A DNA stretch of 64,000 bases, from positions 2,369,501-2,433,500 of the forward strand of contig NZ_CP047491.1 of assembly GCF_009931115.1 (NCBI RefSeq). Reading direction: 5' to 3'. The notes beneath the pieces are model-generated. The model worked only from the letters and a program-made list of their open reading frames with translations. It had not been told where the DNA came from and did no database searches. Shown here piece by piece: positions 9,519 to 16,949 of this stretch; the stretch's first letter is position 1; the number at the start of each line of letters is the position of its first letter. The stretch comes from Microbulbifer hydrolyticus. Its GTDB lineage: Bacteria; Pseudomonadota; Gammaproteobacteria; Pseudomonadales; Cellvibrionaceae. Made by a program: the position numbers and the translations under genes.

Positions 9519-10395
9519 CTCCAACCTTGAACTCCCCAAGGCGCAGCCATTTTGTTGCGATCCACTTTTCCCCGGCTATCACCGGGCTACCCCCGTGCAG
9601 CGTCTGCCGGTCCAGGTCACCGGCAGTATTGGCATAAGAGAAGAACAGGCCGCAGCCCTTTTTCGGCAGCACGTCCAGAGAGATTCTCGGAAAAACTGTT
9701 GACCCTCCCGCTTCCACATTGTTGAGATACATGATCAGAGTTGCGACCCTCTGCCCCCCTTTTGCAAGAATCCCCTGGTTTCCTGGCCGGTCTGGCGGGA
9801 AGAAATCGAAGTGCGGCCGGTACTCCGTATTTGTCTTGTAATGCAGAACCTGAATCGGCTCACCGCGATTTCCAGGCACCCCCAGCAAGCGCTCGATACG
9901 GGACTCTATGCCCGCAATCAACGGGTTGGCACCGCGGTCGAAATAGGTCCCATAACTGGTTCGCGCCTCTCCGATGTCGAAGGAGCCACTCTCGGAGTTC
10001 ACCAGGCGCGAAGGCTTCAAACGTTCGCGCGACATTTCAATCAACGCCTCGCATTCGCTGTCGGACAGGAGATTGCCGAACAGCACGATGTTGGGTTGTT
10101 TCATCGCCAGCAGTATCTCGACCTGCCGTTCGCCAAGGTCGTACAGGTTCCGCTGTGGTTCAAACAGGCGGAATGCGCTGCTGTCGCCTTTTGGCTTTTT
10201 CACGTAGCCAGATGCAGCGGGCGCCGAAGCCTCGGGGCCAGTGTGCCCCGCCATACACTGCTCTACCGCTCTCGCGATGGAAGTCTGATAACCGGCCTTC
10301 AACAGCGCATCCATGACCTGCGACTGGCACTGTCCGCGCTGGACCGCGCCCCTGATCCACTGCTGCAGGTCCGGATTAAGCTCTGCAAACTCCAC
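9511..10395 (-). CDS. 2-oxoglutarate/Fe(II)-dependent oxygenase, prolyl 4-hydroxylase type
   Basis: A 294-residue protein whose C-terminal half is a prolyl 4-hydroxylase catalytic domain. The iron ligands HxD (HFDFFPPD, about residue 194) and the distal His (QTLHGGSPV, about 266), and the 2-oxoglutarate-binding Lys (KWIATKWLR) are all present. The N-terminal 90 residues are helical and unassigned. The GTG start is chosen because AGGAG lies six bases upstream; longer in-frame starts lack a ribosome site. Bacterial members hydroxylate proline in proteins or peptides; the target is unknown. It forms an overlapping pair with the MscS gene. Confidence 0.85.
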   Translation of the reverse strand: MEFAELNPDLQQWIRGAVQRGQCQSQVMDALLKAGYQTSIARAVEQCMAGHTGPEASAPAASGYVKKPKGDSSAFRLFEPQRNLYDLGERQVEILLAMKQPNIVLFGNLLSDSECEALIEMSRERLKPSRLVNSESGSFDIGEARTSYGTYFDRGANPLIAGIESRIERLLGVPGNRGEPIQVLHYKTNTEYRPHFDFFPPDRPGNQGILAKGGQRVATLIMYLNNVEAGGSTVFPRISLDVLPKKGCGLFFSYANTAGDLDRQTLHGGSPVIAGEKWIATKWLRLGEFKVGDV

Positions 10396-10684
10396 AACAC
10401 ACTCCTCTGTCCTCGCCCTGGCGCCGCCACACGCCGCAAGAGCCCGGTTTGCGCCCTGAGTATAGTTCCCCCTCCCCTCTACCATAGCCGGGTCGAAACC
10501 CGGTGCAGATGCGCGCCATCACATACCCTGTTCCGGGTTTGAACCCAACAGGACCACCGGTGTCTACCGGTTAGCCGGGCCCGGGGTGCGCCACCTCTAT
10601 GCCAGCGGGTCACGGCAAAAATAATTCCGTTACACTGGCATCGCGCCAGAATAATTCTGGGTACAGATTTACAGGGGAACCCTC

Positions 10685-11182
10685 TTGATTCGTTCACATC
10701 GCTACACGCTTGCTCACTACCTGCTTTGCGCATTGTTCATTCCACTCCTGGCGCTGTCAGGTTGCGCCACCCTGTCACCGGGCTTTGAAAAACCGGAAGT
10801 GCAGGTAACTGCACTGGAACCTCTGCCCAACAACAGCAGCGGCGACCTGCGCTTCCGTATTCACCTGCGCGTATTCAATCCCAACAACAGTGAGCTCGCC
10901 CTGTCCGGCCTGTACTACACCCTCAAGCTCGCCGGCCACAAGGTAGTAACTGGCACCTCCAACACATTGCCGGTGGTCCCCGCTTACGGGCAGGAAAACA
11001 TCACGGTGGATGCGTCGGCAAATCTGCTGGGGTCGTTTATGGCCGCGGCCGAGCTGATCCGGCTGCAGGGCAATACGGTGCCCTACGAGCTGGAGGCAAA
11101 ACTGGGATTAAGGACGTCGTTTCTGCCGGCAATCCGGGTTTCCAAGCGGGGAGAGATCCAGCTGGGCCAGTATCAGCGCTAG
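10685..11182 (+). CDS. LEA14-like (LEA_2 domain) lipoprotein
   Basis: A 165-residue lipoprotein with lipobox LALSGC near residue 27 and a single LEA_2/WHy domain: RFRIHLRVFNPNNSELALSGLYYTLKLAG matches the characteristic 'N-P-N...L...Y.L...G' pattern. Bacterial LEA14-like lipoproteins are periplasmic beta-sandwich proteins linked to desiccation or envelope stress, but specific roles are largely unknown. The start is TTG, supported by AGGGGA a few bases upstream. It is divergent from the oxygenase-MscS pair, which would be consistent with an osmotic-stress context, though this is only suggestive. Confidence 0.8.
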   Translation: MIRSHRYTLAHYLLCALFIPLLALSGCATLSPGFEKPEVQVTALEPLPNNSSGDLRFRIHLRVFNPNNSELALSGLYYTLKLAGHKVVTGTSNTLPVVPAYGQENITVDASANLLGSFMAAAELIRLQGNTVPYELEAKLGLRTSFLPAIRVSKRGEIQLGQYQR

Positions 11183-11210
11183 GACAGCACAAAAAACTGT
11201 TAGGTAGAAA

Positions 11211-11237
11211 CAAAAGGGCCGGCTGAATTGCCGGCCC
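11211..11237 (-). terminator. Rho-independent terminator of the sigma-factor operon
   Basis: A perfect 8-bp stem, GGGCCGGC-TGAATT-GCCGGCCC, is followed on the minus strand by TTTTG. It lies 35 bases after the stop of the anti-sigma-like gene. On the plus strand no T-run follows. Confidence 0.85.
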
Positions 11238-11272
11238 GGAGGGTCAAAATAACGTGGATGTCGCGGAGCCGG

Positions 11273-11686
11273 TTATCGGCGCGCCGCCAGGATTCCGCCC
11301 GTCATCGCAGCCATAGAGCTGACAACCGCCAGGCCCACCAGGCTGTAGAGACTGATGCTCTGCTCCACCATCGCCGACAGTACCTCCTGTAGAGGGAACT
11401 GCCAGCAGACGATCGCTGACGCCGCCACCACCGCCGCATACTGATAGCGGGTGGCCCTGCGCTCGGAGCGCTTCGCCGGAACCGGCGGCAAATCCGCCAT
11501 CACCCGCTCGCAGAAACCATCGTCGTCCAGATGGGGCTCGTTGAACTGCAGTTGCTGCGACAGCCAGGAGTCGAAGTCCGGCTCATCGCCCCCGGCAACG
11601 CCGGGTGCAGAGTGCACAACACCTTCTTTGATTACCATGCCTGAGACACCTGCTGTATCACTTGTCGAATTTCGAGAATCAGCCAC
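11273..11686 (-). CDS. Putative membrane anti-sigma factor
   Basis: A 137-residue protein with a soluble acidic N-terminal half (DEPDFDSWLSQQLQFNEPHLDDDGFCERVMADLP) and two hydrophobic spans in the last 60 residues. This is the size and layout of small membrane-bound regulators encoded after ECF sigma genes. The GTG start overlaps the sigma gene by eight bases and has AGGAGG six bases upstream, indicating translational coupling. No zinc-binding HxxxCxxC motif is present, so it is not a classical ZAS-type anti-sigma factor. The function is inferred from position. Confidence 0.6.
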   Translation of the reverse strand: MADSRNSTSDTAGVSGMVIKEGVVHSAPGVAGGDEPDFDSWLSQQLQFNEPHLDDDGFCERVMADLPPVPAKRSERRATRYQYAAVVAASAIVCWQFPLQEVLSAMVEQSISLYSLVGLAVVSSMAAMTGGILAARR

Positions 11687-12233
11687 TGACTACCTCCTCC
11701 CGCCAGGCCTGCAGCAGTGACTGCAATTTGGCCCTTGCGCGATTAACGTGGGATTTTACCGTGCCCAGCGGCAGTTTCATAATAGTGGCCGCCTCCTCGT
11801 GAGAAAAGCCGCGCTGCATACACAAATGCACCGCCTGCCTCTGGGCATCACTCAATTCCCCCATAGCCGAATTCAGGTCCCTGGCCATACCCAACTGCTG
11901 TGCTTCTTCGACACTTTCCTGGGCCTGCGCGCGATCAACCGCGTCCTGATCCACCTCAGGCGTATTCTTGCGCTTGTGACTCATGACCAGATTGTAGGCG
12001 ATGCGGTACAGCCAGGTGCTGAAACGCGCATCCCCACGAAACGCCGGCAGCGCCTTGTAGGCCTTGATAAAGGCCTCCTGCGCCATGTCGTCGGCAAGAC
12101 CCTGGTCGCCATTGCACAGCTGTCGCAGCGAGAAACGCAACTGTGACTGATAGCGACGAACCAGCTGGGCGTATGCCCGCTGGTCCCCGTCTTCGACGAC
12201 GCGCCTGATCAGATCCTCATCATTGAGGTCCAT
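11679..12233 (-). CDS. RNA polymerase ECF sigma-70 factor
   Basis: A 184-residue ECF sigma factor. Region 2 is intact, including ADDMAQEAFIKAYKALPAFRGDARFSTWLYRIAYNL; region 4 has the helix-turn-helix GFSHEEAATIMKLPLGTVKSHVNRARAKLQ. It directs RNA polymerase to a stress or envelope regulon. It lies 12 bp after the DUF6249 gene and overlaps the anti-sigma-like gene, so all three appear to be one operon ending at the terminator near 11211. Confidence 0.95.
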   Translation of the reverse strand: MDLNDEDLIRRVVEDGDQRAYAQLVRRYQSQLRFSLRQLCNGDQGLADDMAQEAFIKAYKALPAFRGDARFSTWLYRIAYNLVMSHKRKNTPEVDQDAVDRAQAQESVEEAQQLGMARDLNSAMGELSDAQRQAVHLCMQRGFSHEEAATIMKLPLGTVKSHVNRARAKLQSLLQAWREEVVSG

Positions 12234-12245
12234 GGTGGGCTGTCC

Positions 12246-13124
12246 TTAACCGGCTTGCTGATGATCGAGTTTCCAGTTCACATACCGGGCTACCCCGATA
12301 AACAGTGGAATCAGGCCAAGGCTCCCCACCCCGATACCCGCCGAGGCCGTCAGCCAGATAAAGATCGCCGCACCTACCGCCATCAGCGTGAAGCCGCGGT
12401 CTTTGGTATTGCCGGCGCTCTCACCTTCCAGCGCATCGAGCAGTTCCGGCGGAATGTCACGGCCCTCAGACACCATGCGATTGATATTCTCCATCACCAG
12501 CTGCTTCTTGCGGTAGCTGTTGCGGGTCACCAGCCACACGATAAGTATCGGGGTGCCGAATACTGCCAGGATGGCAATGATACCGATCAGCCACTCCATA
12601 TCCTGCGGCCGGTAGCGCTCTACATGATGATCCCGGTGCACATCGTGCTCGGCGCGGGCACGGGCGCGCTCGACTTCGGCGCGGATGTGCTCGGCGCGCT
12701 CCATATCCGCCTTGATACCGATATTGATGTTGCGCGGCACAGACTCCAGCGCCTCTTCGACCACCAGGCCCTTTTCGTCCAGGACCCCTTTCTCTACCAG
12801 CTTCTCGTAGATACGACGGGTTACCTTACCCCCAAACTCCTCGCCGAGGTCGATCTCGACATTGGCACTCTCACCGTCCTCGTCGCGGGCGTGGATGTGC
12901 AAAGTGCCATCTTCCTGGCGCAGAATCCTCACCTGCTTGGTGACTTTTTTCTCTTCCGGCGCCTCCGGGGCTACAGCCGGTGCCGGGGGCTCAGGCGGTT
13001 GCGGTGCAACCGCATCACTATCCTGTGCCAGCAGAGTGCCGGATGCGCCCATTGCCAGACTTGCCGCAATCGCCAGCGCCCAGCTGGGCAGTCGGTTACG
13101 CACAGTTGAATTATTCGCTCTCAT
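12246..13124 (-). CDS. DUF6249 membrane protein with signal peptide
   Basis: A 292-residue exported membrane protein. It has an N-terminal signal peptide ending near GTLLAQ, a Pro/Glu/Ala-rich linker, and a charged helical region (ERAEHIRAEVERARARAEHD). A membrane span (MEWLIGIIAILAVFGTPILIVWLV) is followed by the DUF6249-type segment RKKQLVMENINRMVSEGRDIPPELLDAL, and two more hydrophobic spans form the C terminus. The function is unknown. As the promoter-proximal gene of the sigma operon it may sense or transmit the envelope signal. An in-frame TTG lies 12 codons upstream; the ATG used gives a proper signal peptide. Confidence 0.75.
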   Translation of the reverse strand: MRANNSTVRNRLPSWALAIAASLAMGASGTLLAQDSDAVAPQPPEPPAPAVAPEAPEEKKVTKQVRILRQEDGTLHIHARDEDGESANVEIDLGEEFGGKVTRRIYEKLVEKGVLDEKGLVVEEALESVPRNINIGIKADMERAEHIRAEVERARARAEHDVHRDHHVERYRPQDMEWLIGIIAILAVFGTPILIVWLVTRNSYRKKQLVMENINRMVSEGRDIPPELLDALEGESAGNTKDRGFTLMAVGAAIFIWLTASAGIGVGSLGLIPLFIGVARYVNWKLDHQQAG

Positions 13125-13391
13125 TGGTGTTATCTCGCTCTTACTAATCTGACCAGCCAAACAGGTCCCCTCAGTGGGGCCAGGGTCTGTGCGGCAGCAA
13201 ATTGTACCTATTTTGACCGCCCTGTATCAGGAGGTGCAATCGGGTTACCTTACGGACTGCCACATGGCCGGGCTTTACCCTTCCCCTGATGGACGCACGA
13301 GCCATCCAGTTTGGATGCAAACAGGTGCAAAAATATTCATCAGCGCGGCCCTGCCGGTGCTGCAGCCAGTTACCAGACAACCAGGAACACC

Positions 13392-14039
13392 ATGACTTCA
13401 GACAGCAGTCCCGTCACCGATGCCACCACTCCCGCAGACATTCTCCGCTTCTGGTTTGGCAGCGACGCGCCCGGAGCAGCTCCCTCCGCCCACCTGCGCA
13501 GCCGCTGGTTCCAACGGAGTGACGAATTCGACGCAGAGATCCGCAACGGATTTGGAGGTACGATCGACGCCGCGCTGGCCGGCGAGCTGACACACTGGGG
13601 GGAGACCCTCGAGGGCCGGCTCGCCCTTATCCTTCTCTGTGACCAGTTCACGCGCAACATTTTCCGCGGTTCCGCGAGAGCCTTCGCCGGTGACGCTATG
13701 GCGCTGGAAATCAGCCAGACCATGGTGCGCGACAACCAGCAATGCCAACTGGGTCTACACCAGCGCGCATTTGCCGGTATGCCGCTGGAACACTCGGAGT
13801 TGAGTGAGGTGCAGGCCCAGTCGGTGGCGTATTTTGACCAGCTGAGGACGGACTTCAGCACAGCAGCCCCCGATGCCGGTGACGATGCCGCCAAATTGGC
13901 CGAAGACTACTACCGCTTCGCCCTGGCCCACCAGAAGGTCATCCAACAGTTCGGCCGCTACCCGCACCGCAATGCCGCGCTCGGACGCGAGAACACCCCG
14001 GAAGAGCAGGAATGGCTGGATAACGGAGGGGGGTTTTAA
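13392..14039 (+). CDS. DUF924 family protein
   Basis: A 215-residue protein of the DUF924 (TPR-like) family. The motifs ILRFWFGSDAP, RSRWFQRSDEFD, LILLCDQFTRNIFRGSARAFAGD and GLHQRAFAGMPLEHSEL are the conserved blocks. The family is an all-helical repeat-like cytoplasmic protein of unknown biochemical role. An AGGA ribosome site precedes the ATG. Its stop overlaps the start of the LysE-type gene (TAATG), so the two are coupled. Confidence 0.88.
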   Translation: MTSDSSPVTDATTPADILRFWFGSDAPGAAPSAHLRSRWFQRSDEFDAEIRNGFGGTIDAALAGELTHWGETLEGRLALILLCDQFTRNIFRGSARAFAGDAMALEISQTMVRDNQQCQLGLHQRAFAGMPLEHSELSEVQAQSVAYFDQLRTDFSTAAPDAGDDAAKLAEDYYRFALAHQKVIQQFGRYPHRNAALGRENTPEEQEWLDNGGGF

Positions 14040-14665
14040 TGGACTGGTTAGCCTGGCTCTCACTCGCCGGCGTCTGCGCCCTCGGAGCCATGTCTCCGGG
14101 CCCCAGCCTGCTGGTCGTGGTGCGCAATGCGGCGAACGGGTTTGCCCATGGGGCCGCCTGCGCCATCGCCCACGGCCTCGGTATCGGATGCTATGCCTTG
14201 CTGACTGCCCTCGGGCTCGGCCTGATTCTTACCGGCTCTCCGCTGCTGTTTGGTGGGCTGCAATGGGCCGGCGCCCTGTTCCTGGTCTATCTGGGCTGGA
14301 AGTCCATCCGCGCACCGGCGCCTGAACCCGGGCAGCCCCCCGCCACCGAACCTGCTGTACCCGCCCAGTCTGTGGCCTCTGCAGCCGCTCAGGGCTTCGG
14401 CATTGCCCTTTTCAACCCCAAGGTGGCACTGTTCTTCGCCGCGTTGTTCAGCCAGTTTGTTGGCCTCGGCCAGGCCACCGTCACCAAACTGGCCATGGCC
14501 GGTCTTGCCGCGGGAATCGATATGCTCTGGTACCTGCTGGTAAGCGCGGCACTGTTTTTCGGCCGCCGCAAAGGCATCCGCCCCGGCCGCTGGAGCCACC
14601 GCCTGCAACAGCTGTTCGGCGTGCTGCTGATTGCCCTCGCCGCGCGCCTGCTGTGGCAGATCTGA
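14039..14665 (+). CDS. LysE/RhtB family amino-acid exporter
   Basis: A 208-residue inner-membrane protein with about six hydrophobic spans. The N-terminal family signature GAMSPGPSLLVVVRNAANGFAHGAACAIAHGLG and the central QGFGIALFNPKVALFFAALFSQF are typical of RhtB-type exporters of amino acids or related metabolites. The substrate cannot be predicted. It is coupled to the DUF924 gene by a one-base start/stop overlap. Confidence 0.88.
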   Translation: MDWLAWLSLAGVCALGAMSPGPSLLVVVRNAANGFAHGAACAIAHGLGIGCYALLTALGLGLILTGSPLLFGGLQWAGALFLVYLGWKSIRAPAPEPGQPPATEPAVPAQSVASAAAQGFGIALFNPKVALFFAALFSQFVGLGQATVTKLAMAGLAAGIDMLWYLLVSAALFFGRRKGIRPGRWSHRLQQLFGVLLIALAARLLWQI

Positions 14666-14668
14666 CAG

Positions 14669-14697
14669 TTGACACTGGACACCCATACAGATACTGT
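14669..14697 (+). promoter_or_regulatory. yebG promoter with LexA-like SOS box
   Basis: A consensus -35 TTGACA (14669-14674) and a -10 TACTGT (14692-14697) are separated by exactly 17 bases. The spacer holds CTGG-N8-ACAG (14675-14690), one base off the gammaproteobacterial LexA core CTGT-N8-ACAG. LexA bound here would cover the promoter. yebG is a known LexA target in E. coli. Confidence 0.7.
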
Positions 14698-14779
14698 ACA
14701 TTCATCCAATTCAATAACAACGCACGGTTATTGCCCGGAATCAGCCCGGAATCACTGTCCAAGATAACAGGAGACCCTT

Positions 14780-15091
14780 ATGGCGGTAGTAGCAGTTTGG
14801 AAATGCGATAGAGACGGAGCCATGTTCGACAACAAGAAAGATGCCGAAGAACACGACAAAATGCTGGAATTGGCCGCCAATATCACGGCGCTGATCGAGC
14901 GCAATATTGATGGCGTTTCCGAAGATGCCTGCGAAGAAATCGGCCTGATGCTCGCCAAGCGTCGCGAAGTACTGGCTAAGGCCTGTAAGGGCAAGCCGGA
15001 AGCACTGCTTGAGGCGGAAGACTCCAACGCGGAGACAGGCAGCGAGCAGGCAGACAGCGAGAATGTCACCCCGCTGGCAGCCAACCAGTAA
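14780..15091 (+). CDS. yebG: YebG family SOS-induced protein
   Basis: A 103-residue protein starting MAVVAVWKCDRDGAMFDNKKDAEEHDK, the YebG family signature. It continues through a helical segment with LMLAKRREVLAKACKGKPEALLEA and a variable acidic tail. YebG is a small DNA-damage-inducible cytoplasmic protein of unclear function. The upstream LexA-like box and downstream terminator indicate a separate SOS-controlled transcript. A ribosome site (AGGAGA) precedes the ATG. Confidence 0.92.
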   Translation: MAVVAVWKCDRDGAMFDNKKDAEEHDKMLELAANITALIERNIDGVSEDACEEIGLMLAKRREVLAKACKGKPEALLEAEDSNAETGSEQADSENVTPLAANQ

Positions 15092-15163
15092 TTCTGGCTT
15101 CCCTGTGGCCGGTTCCCCCGACCGGCTGCACCAGATAACACCAGTTTTCCATCCCTGTACTAT

Positions 15164-15186
15164 GCCCGGTTTACCGGGCTTTTTTG
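15164..15186 (+). terminator. Rho-independent terminator after yebG
   Basis: The stem GCCCGG-TTTA-CCGGGC (15164-15179) is followed directly by seven T. It lies 72 bases after the yebG stop codon. Confidence 0.93.
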
Positions 15187-15219
15187 CGCCCTCGTGATAC
15201 GCCTGCTGCGCCGCCTGGA

Positions 15220-15621
15220 TTACGCCGCCTGCAAAGCGGCGACGATATCAATGACGGCAAGAATAATGATCACCAACCAGGTCGCCGCAGTGCCGATAAA
15301 ACGACCGGGATGATAACCCCCGTTTCCCGCCACCAGGCCGATAGCATGCAGGAGCCTGGCCAGTACCAGGGCGCCGCCGAGGCAGTGCAGCCAAAGATGG
15401 GAAAGCCCGTTTATTTCGGCAATCAGCATCAGGATCAGAGCCAGCGGAATATATTCGACCGCATTGGCATGTACCCTGACCGCAATCTCCCCCTGCTTGT
15501 CTCCACCGGTACCCAGGCCCACCTTTTTACCACGGCGAAATGCCACTACCCTGAACGCCAGGGCCATGACCAGTAGCGCACACAGCCCCGCATAAAGCGC
15601 GGTTACTTCAATACTCACCAT
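15220..15621 (-). CDS. MAPEG family membrane protein
   Basis: A 133-residue, four-span membrane protein of the MAPEG superfamily (membrane-associated eicosanoid/glutathione enzymes). Visible family residues are RVHANAVEYIPLALILMLIAEINGLSHLWLHCLGGALVLARLLHAIGL, with the glutathione-site-like RxxxN and the E-x-P segment. Bacterial members are glutathione-dependent transferases or peroxidases of unknown substrate. It lies just downstream of the amidohydrolase pair on the same strand, with a 32-bp gap. Confidence 0.87.
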   Translation of the reverse strand: MVSIEVTALYAGLCALLVMALAFRVVAFRRGKKVGLGTGGDKQGEIAVRVHANAVEYIPLALILMLIAEINGLSHLWLHCLGGALVLARLLHAIGLVAGNGGYHPGRFIGTAATWLVIIILAVIDIVAALQAA

Positions 15622-15653
15622 CTTGATTCGAACTCCTGTAATTCTTGGTTTGG

Positions 15654-16949
15654 TTATTTTTTATAGCCGTGCCCGGTACCCGGCTTTGGATGCAGATAAC
15701 GGTCGCGCAAACGCGTCGAACGGTTTTCCAGAGATTGCGGCTCGCCGTCAATCACCACCAGTTCGGCAAAGGACGTGACCTCCAGCGGGTCTCCACTCCA
15801 TAACACCAGATCAGCCACACCACCCGGTGCGAGCACACCGCCCTCGAGGCCAAACACGCTCGCGACATTTACGGTAATCGCACGCACCCCCTCTTCGAAA
15901 GGCAGGCCGTACGCCACTGCGTTCCCCGCACCCTGACGCGAGAGGTAGCTATTGTGTGTACCCGCGTAGCCGGGGCCACCGATGACAACCGTCACGCCAG
16001 CCTTGTGTAGCAGGGCAGCGTTGTCCAGTCGTGCGCCCAACTTTTCGAAGGCATCCGGCGTATTCCCCATGGCGTCGATGACTACCGGCACCCGCGCCGC
16101 CGCCAACTGCTCTGCCACCATCCAGCCCTCGGCGGCGCCTTCCACAATCAGGTCCAGGTTGAACTGCTTTGCCAACGACAGCAGCTGCAAGATGTCACTG
16201 GCGCGGTTGGCGCGTATGAGTACCGGCTGCTCGCCGCTGAGAAGCGGTTGTAGCGCTTCCAGGTCGGGAATCGAAAAATCCAGGTCGCGCCATTCGCCAC
16301 GGCGAATCGCATCCCGGTTCTCCGAGTACTCTTTTGCCTGGCGCAGGGCACTTTCAATCTGTGCGTAGGCCAGTGCCCGGCTACCACCGGCCAACTCGGC
16401 TCCGTACTCACCAAAGTACACTCTTTGCACCAGCGCTTTGTCGATAACGCTGTCGTAATCCCCGGTGAGCTTGATGGCAAACCCCTGCCCGGCAAATATT
16501 TTTTCCTCACTGCTCGGAACCACCACCGCGCGGGTAATGCCGCCGGCGCGGTTAAAGGGAATCAGCGTAGAGTGCGGATTGAAGGCCACGACCGGATTGA
16601 ACCCGGTCCCAATGGAGGTATCCTGAATCGCGCTGTCGTTGGTAGATGCGGCGGCACCGATCTCGGTAAGGCCCAGTTCACTACTGGGCACGATGATTCC
16701 CGGAGTAACCACCTTGCCACGACCGTCGATTACCAGGTCCGCGGTAACGTTTCCAAGATCCTCGGCAATCTGTGCGATGCGCCCGTCTTTTACCAGCAGG
16801 TCGCCCATTTGCAGTGTGCCCTGATCGCTGAGGGTGATCACCTTGGCATCCTTGATCAGCAGGGTCTGCGCCAGCGAAAACGGAGCGGCAACCGCCAGTG
16901 AAGCGAGAGAGGCGATGGTACCGATTTTGATTAGACGTTGAATGTTCAT
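15654..16949 (-). CDS. Amidohydrolase-like exported protein with a degenerate metal site
   Basis: A 431-residue protein with a signal peptide and the amidohydrolase fold of the imidazolonepropionase-related group: LLIKDAKVITLSDQGTLQMGDLLVKDGRIAQI at the start and GGVLAPGGVADLVLWSGDPLEVTS at the end. The family's HxH metal motif after VTPG is replaced by VTPGIIVPSSELGL. The usual G-T-D segment reads VIGGPGYAG. Catalysis by the standard binuclear mechanism therefore seems lost. It overlaps its intact paralogue by one base (TAATG). It may act as a partner subunit of that enzyme; this is inference. Confidence 0.8.
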   Translation of the reverse strand: MNIQRLIKIGTIASLASLAVAAPFSLAQTLLIKDAKVITLSDQGTLQMGDLLVKDGRIAQIAEDLGNVTADLVIDGRGKVVTPGIIVPSSELGLTEIGAAASTNDSAIQDTSIGTGFNPVVAFNPHSTLIPFNRAGGITRAVVVPSSEEKIFAGQGFAIKLTGDYDSVIDKALVQRVYFGEYGAELAGGSRALAYAQIESALRQAKEYSENRDAIRRGEWRDLDFSIPDLEALQPLLSGEQPVLIRANRASDILQLLSLAKQFNLDLIVEGAAEGWMVAEQLAAARVPVVIDAMGNTPDAFEKLGARLDNAALLHKAGVTVVIGGPGYAGTHNSYLSRQGAGNAVAYGLPFEEGVRAITVNVASVFGLEGGVLAPGGVADLVLWSGDPLEVTSFAELVVIDGEPQSLENRSTRLRDRYLHPKPGTGHGYKK

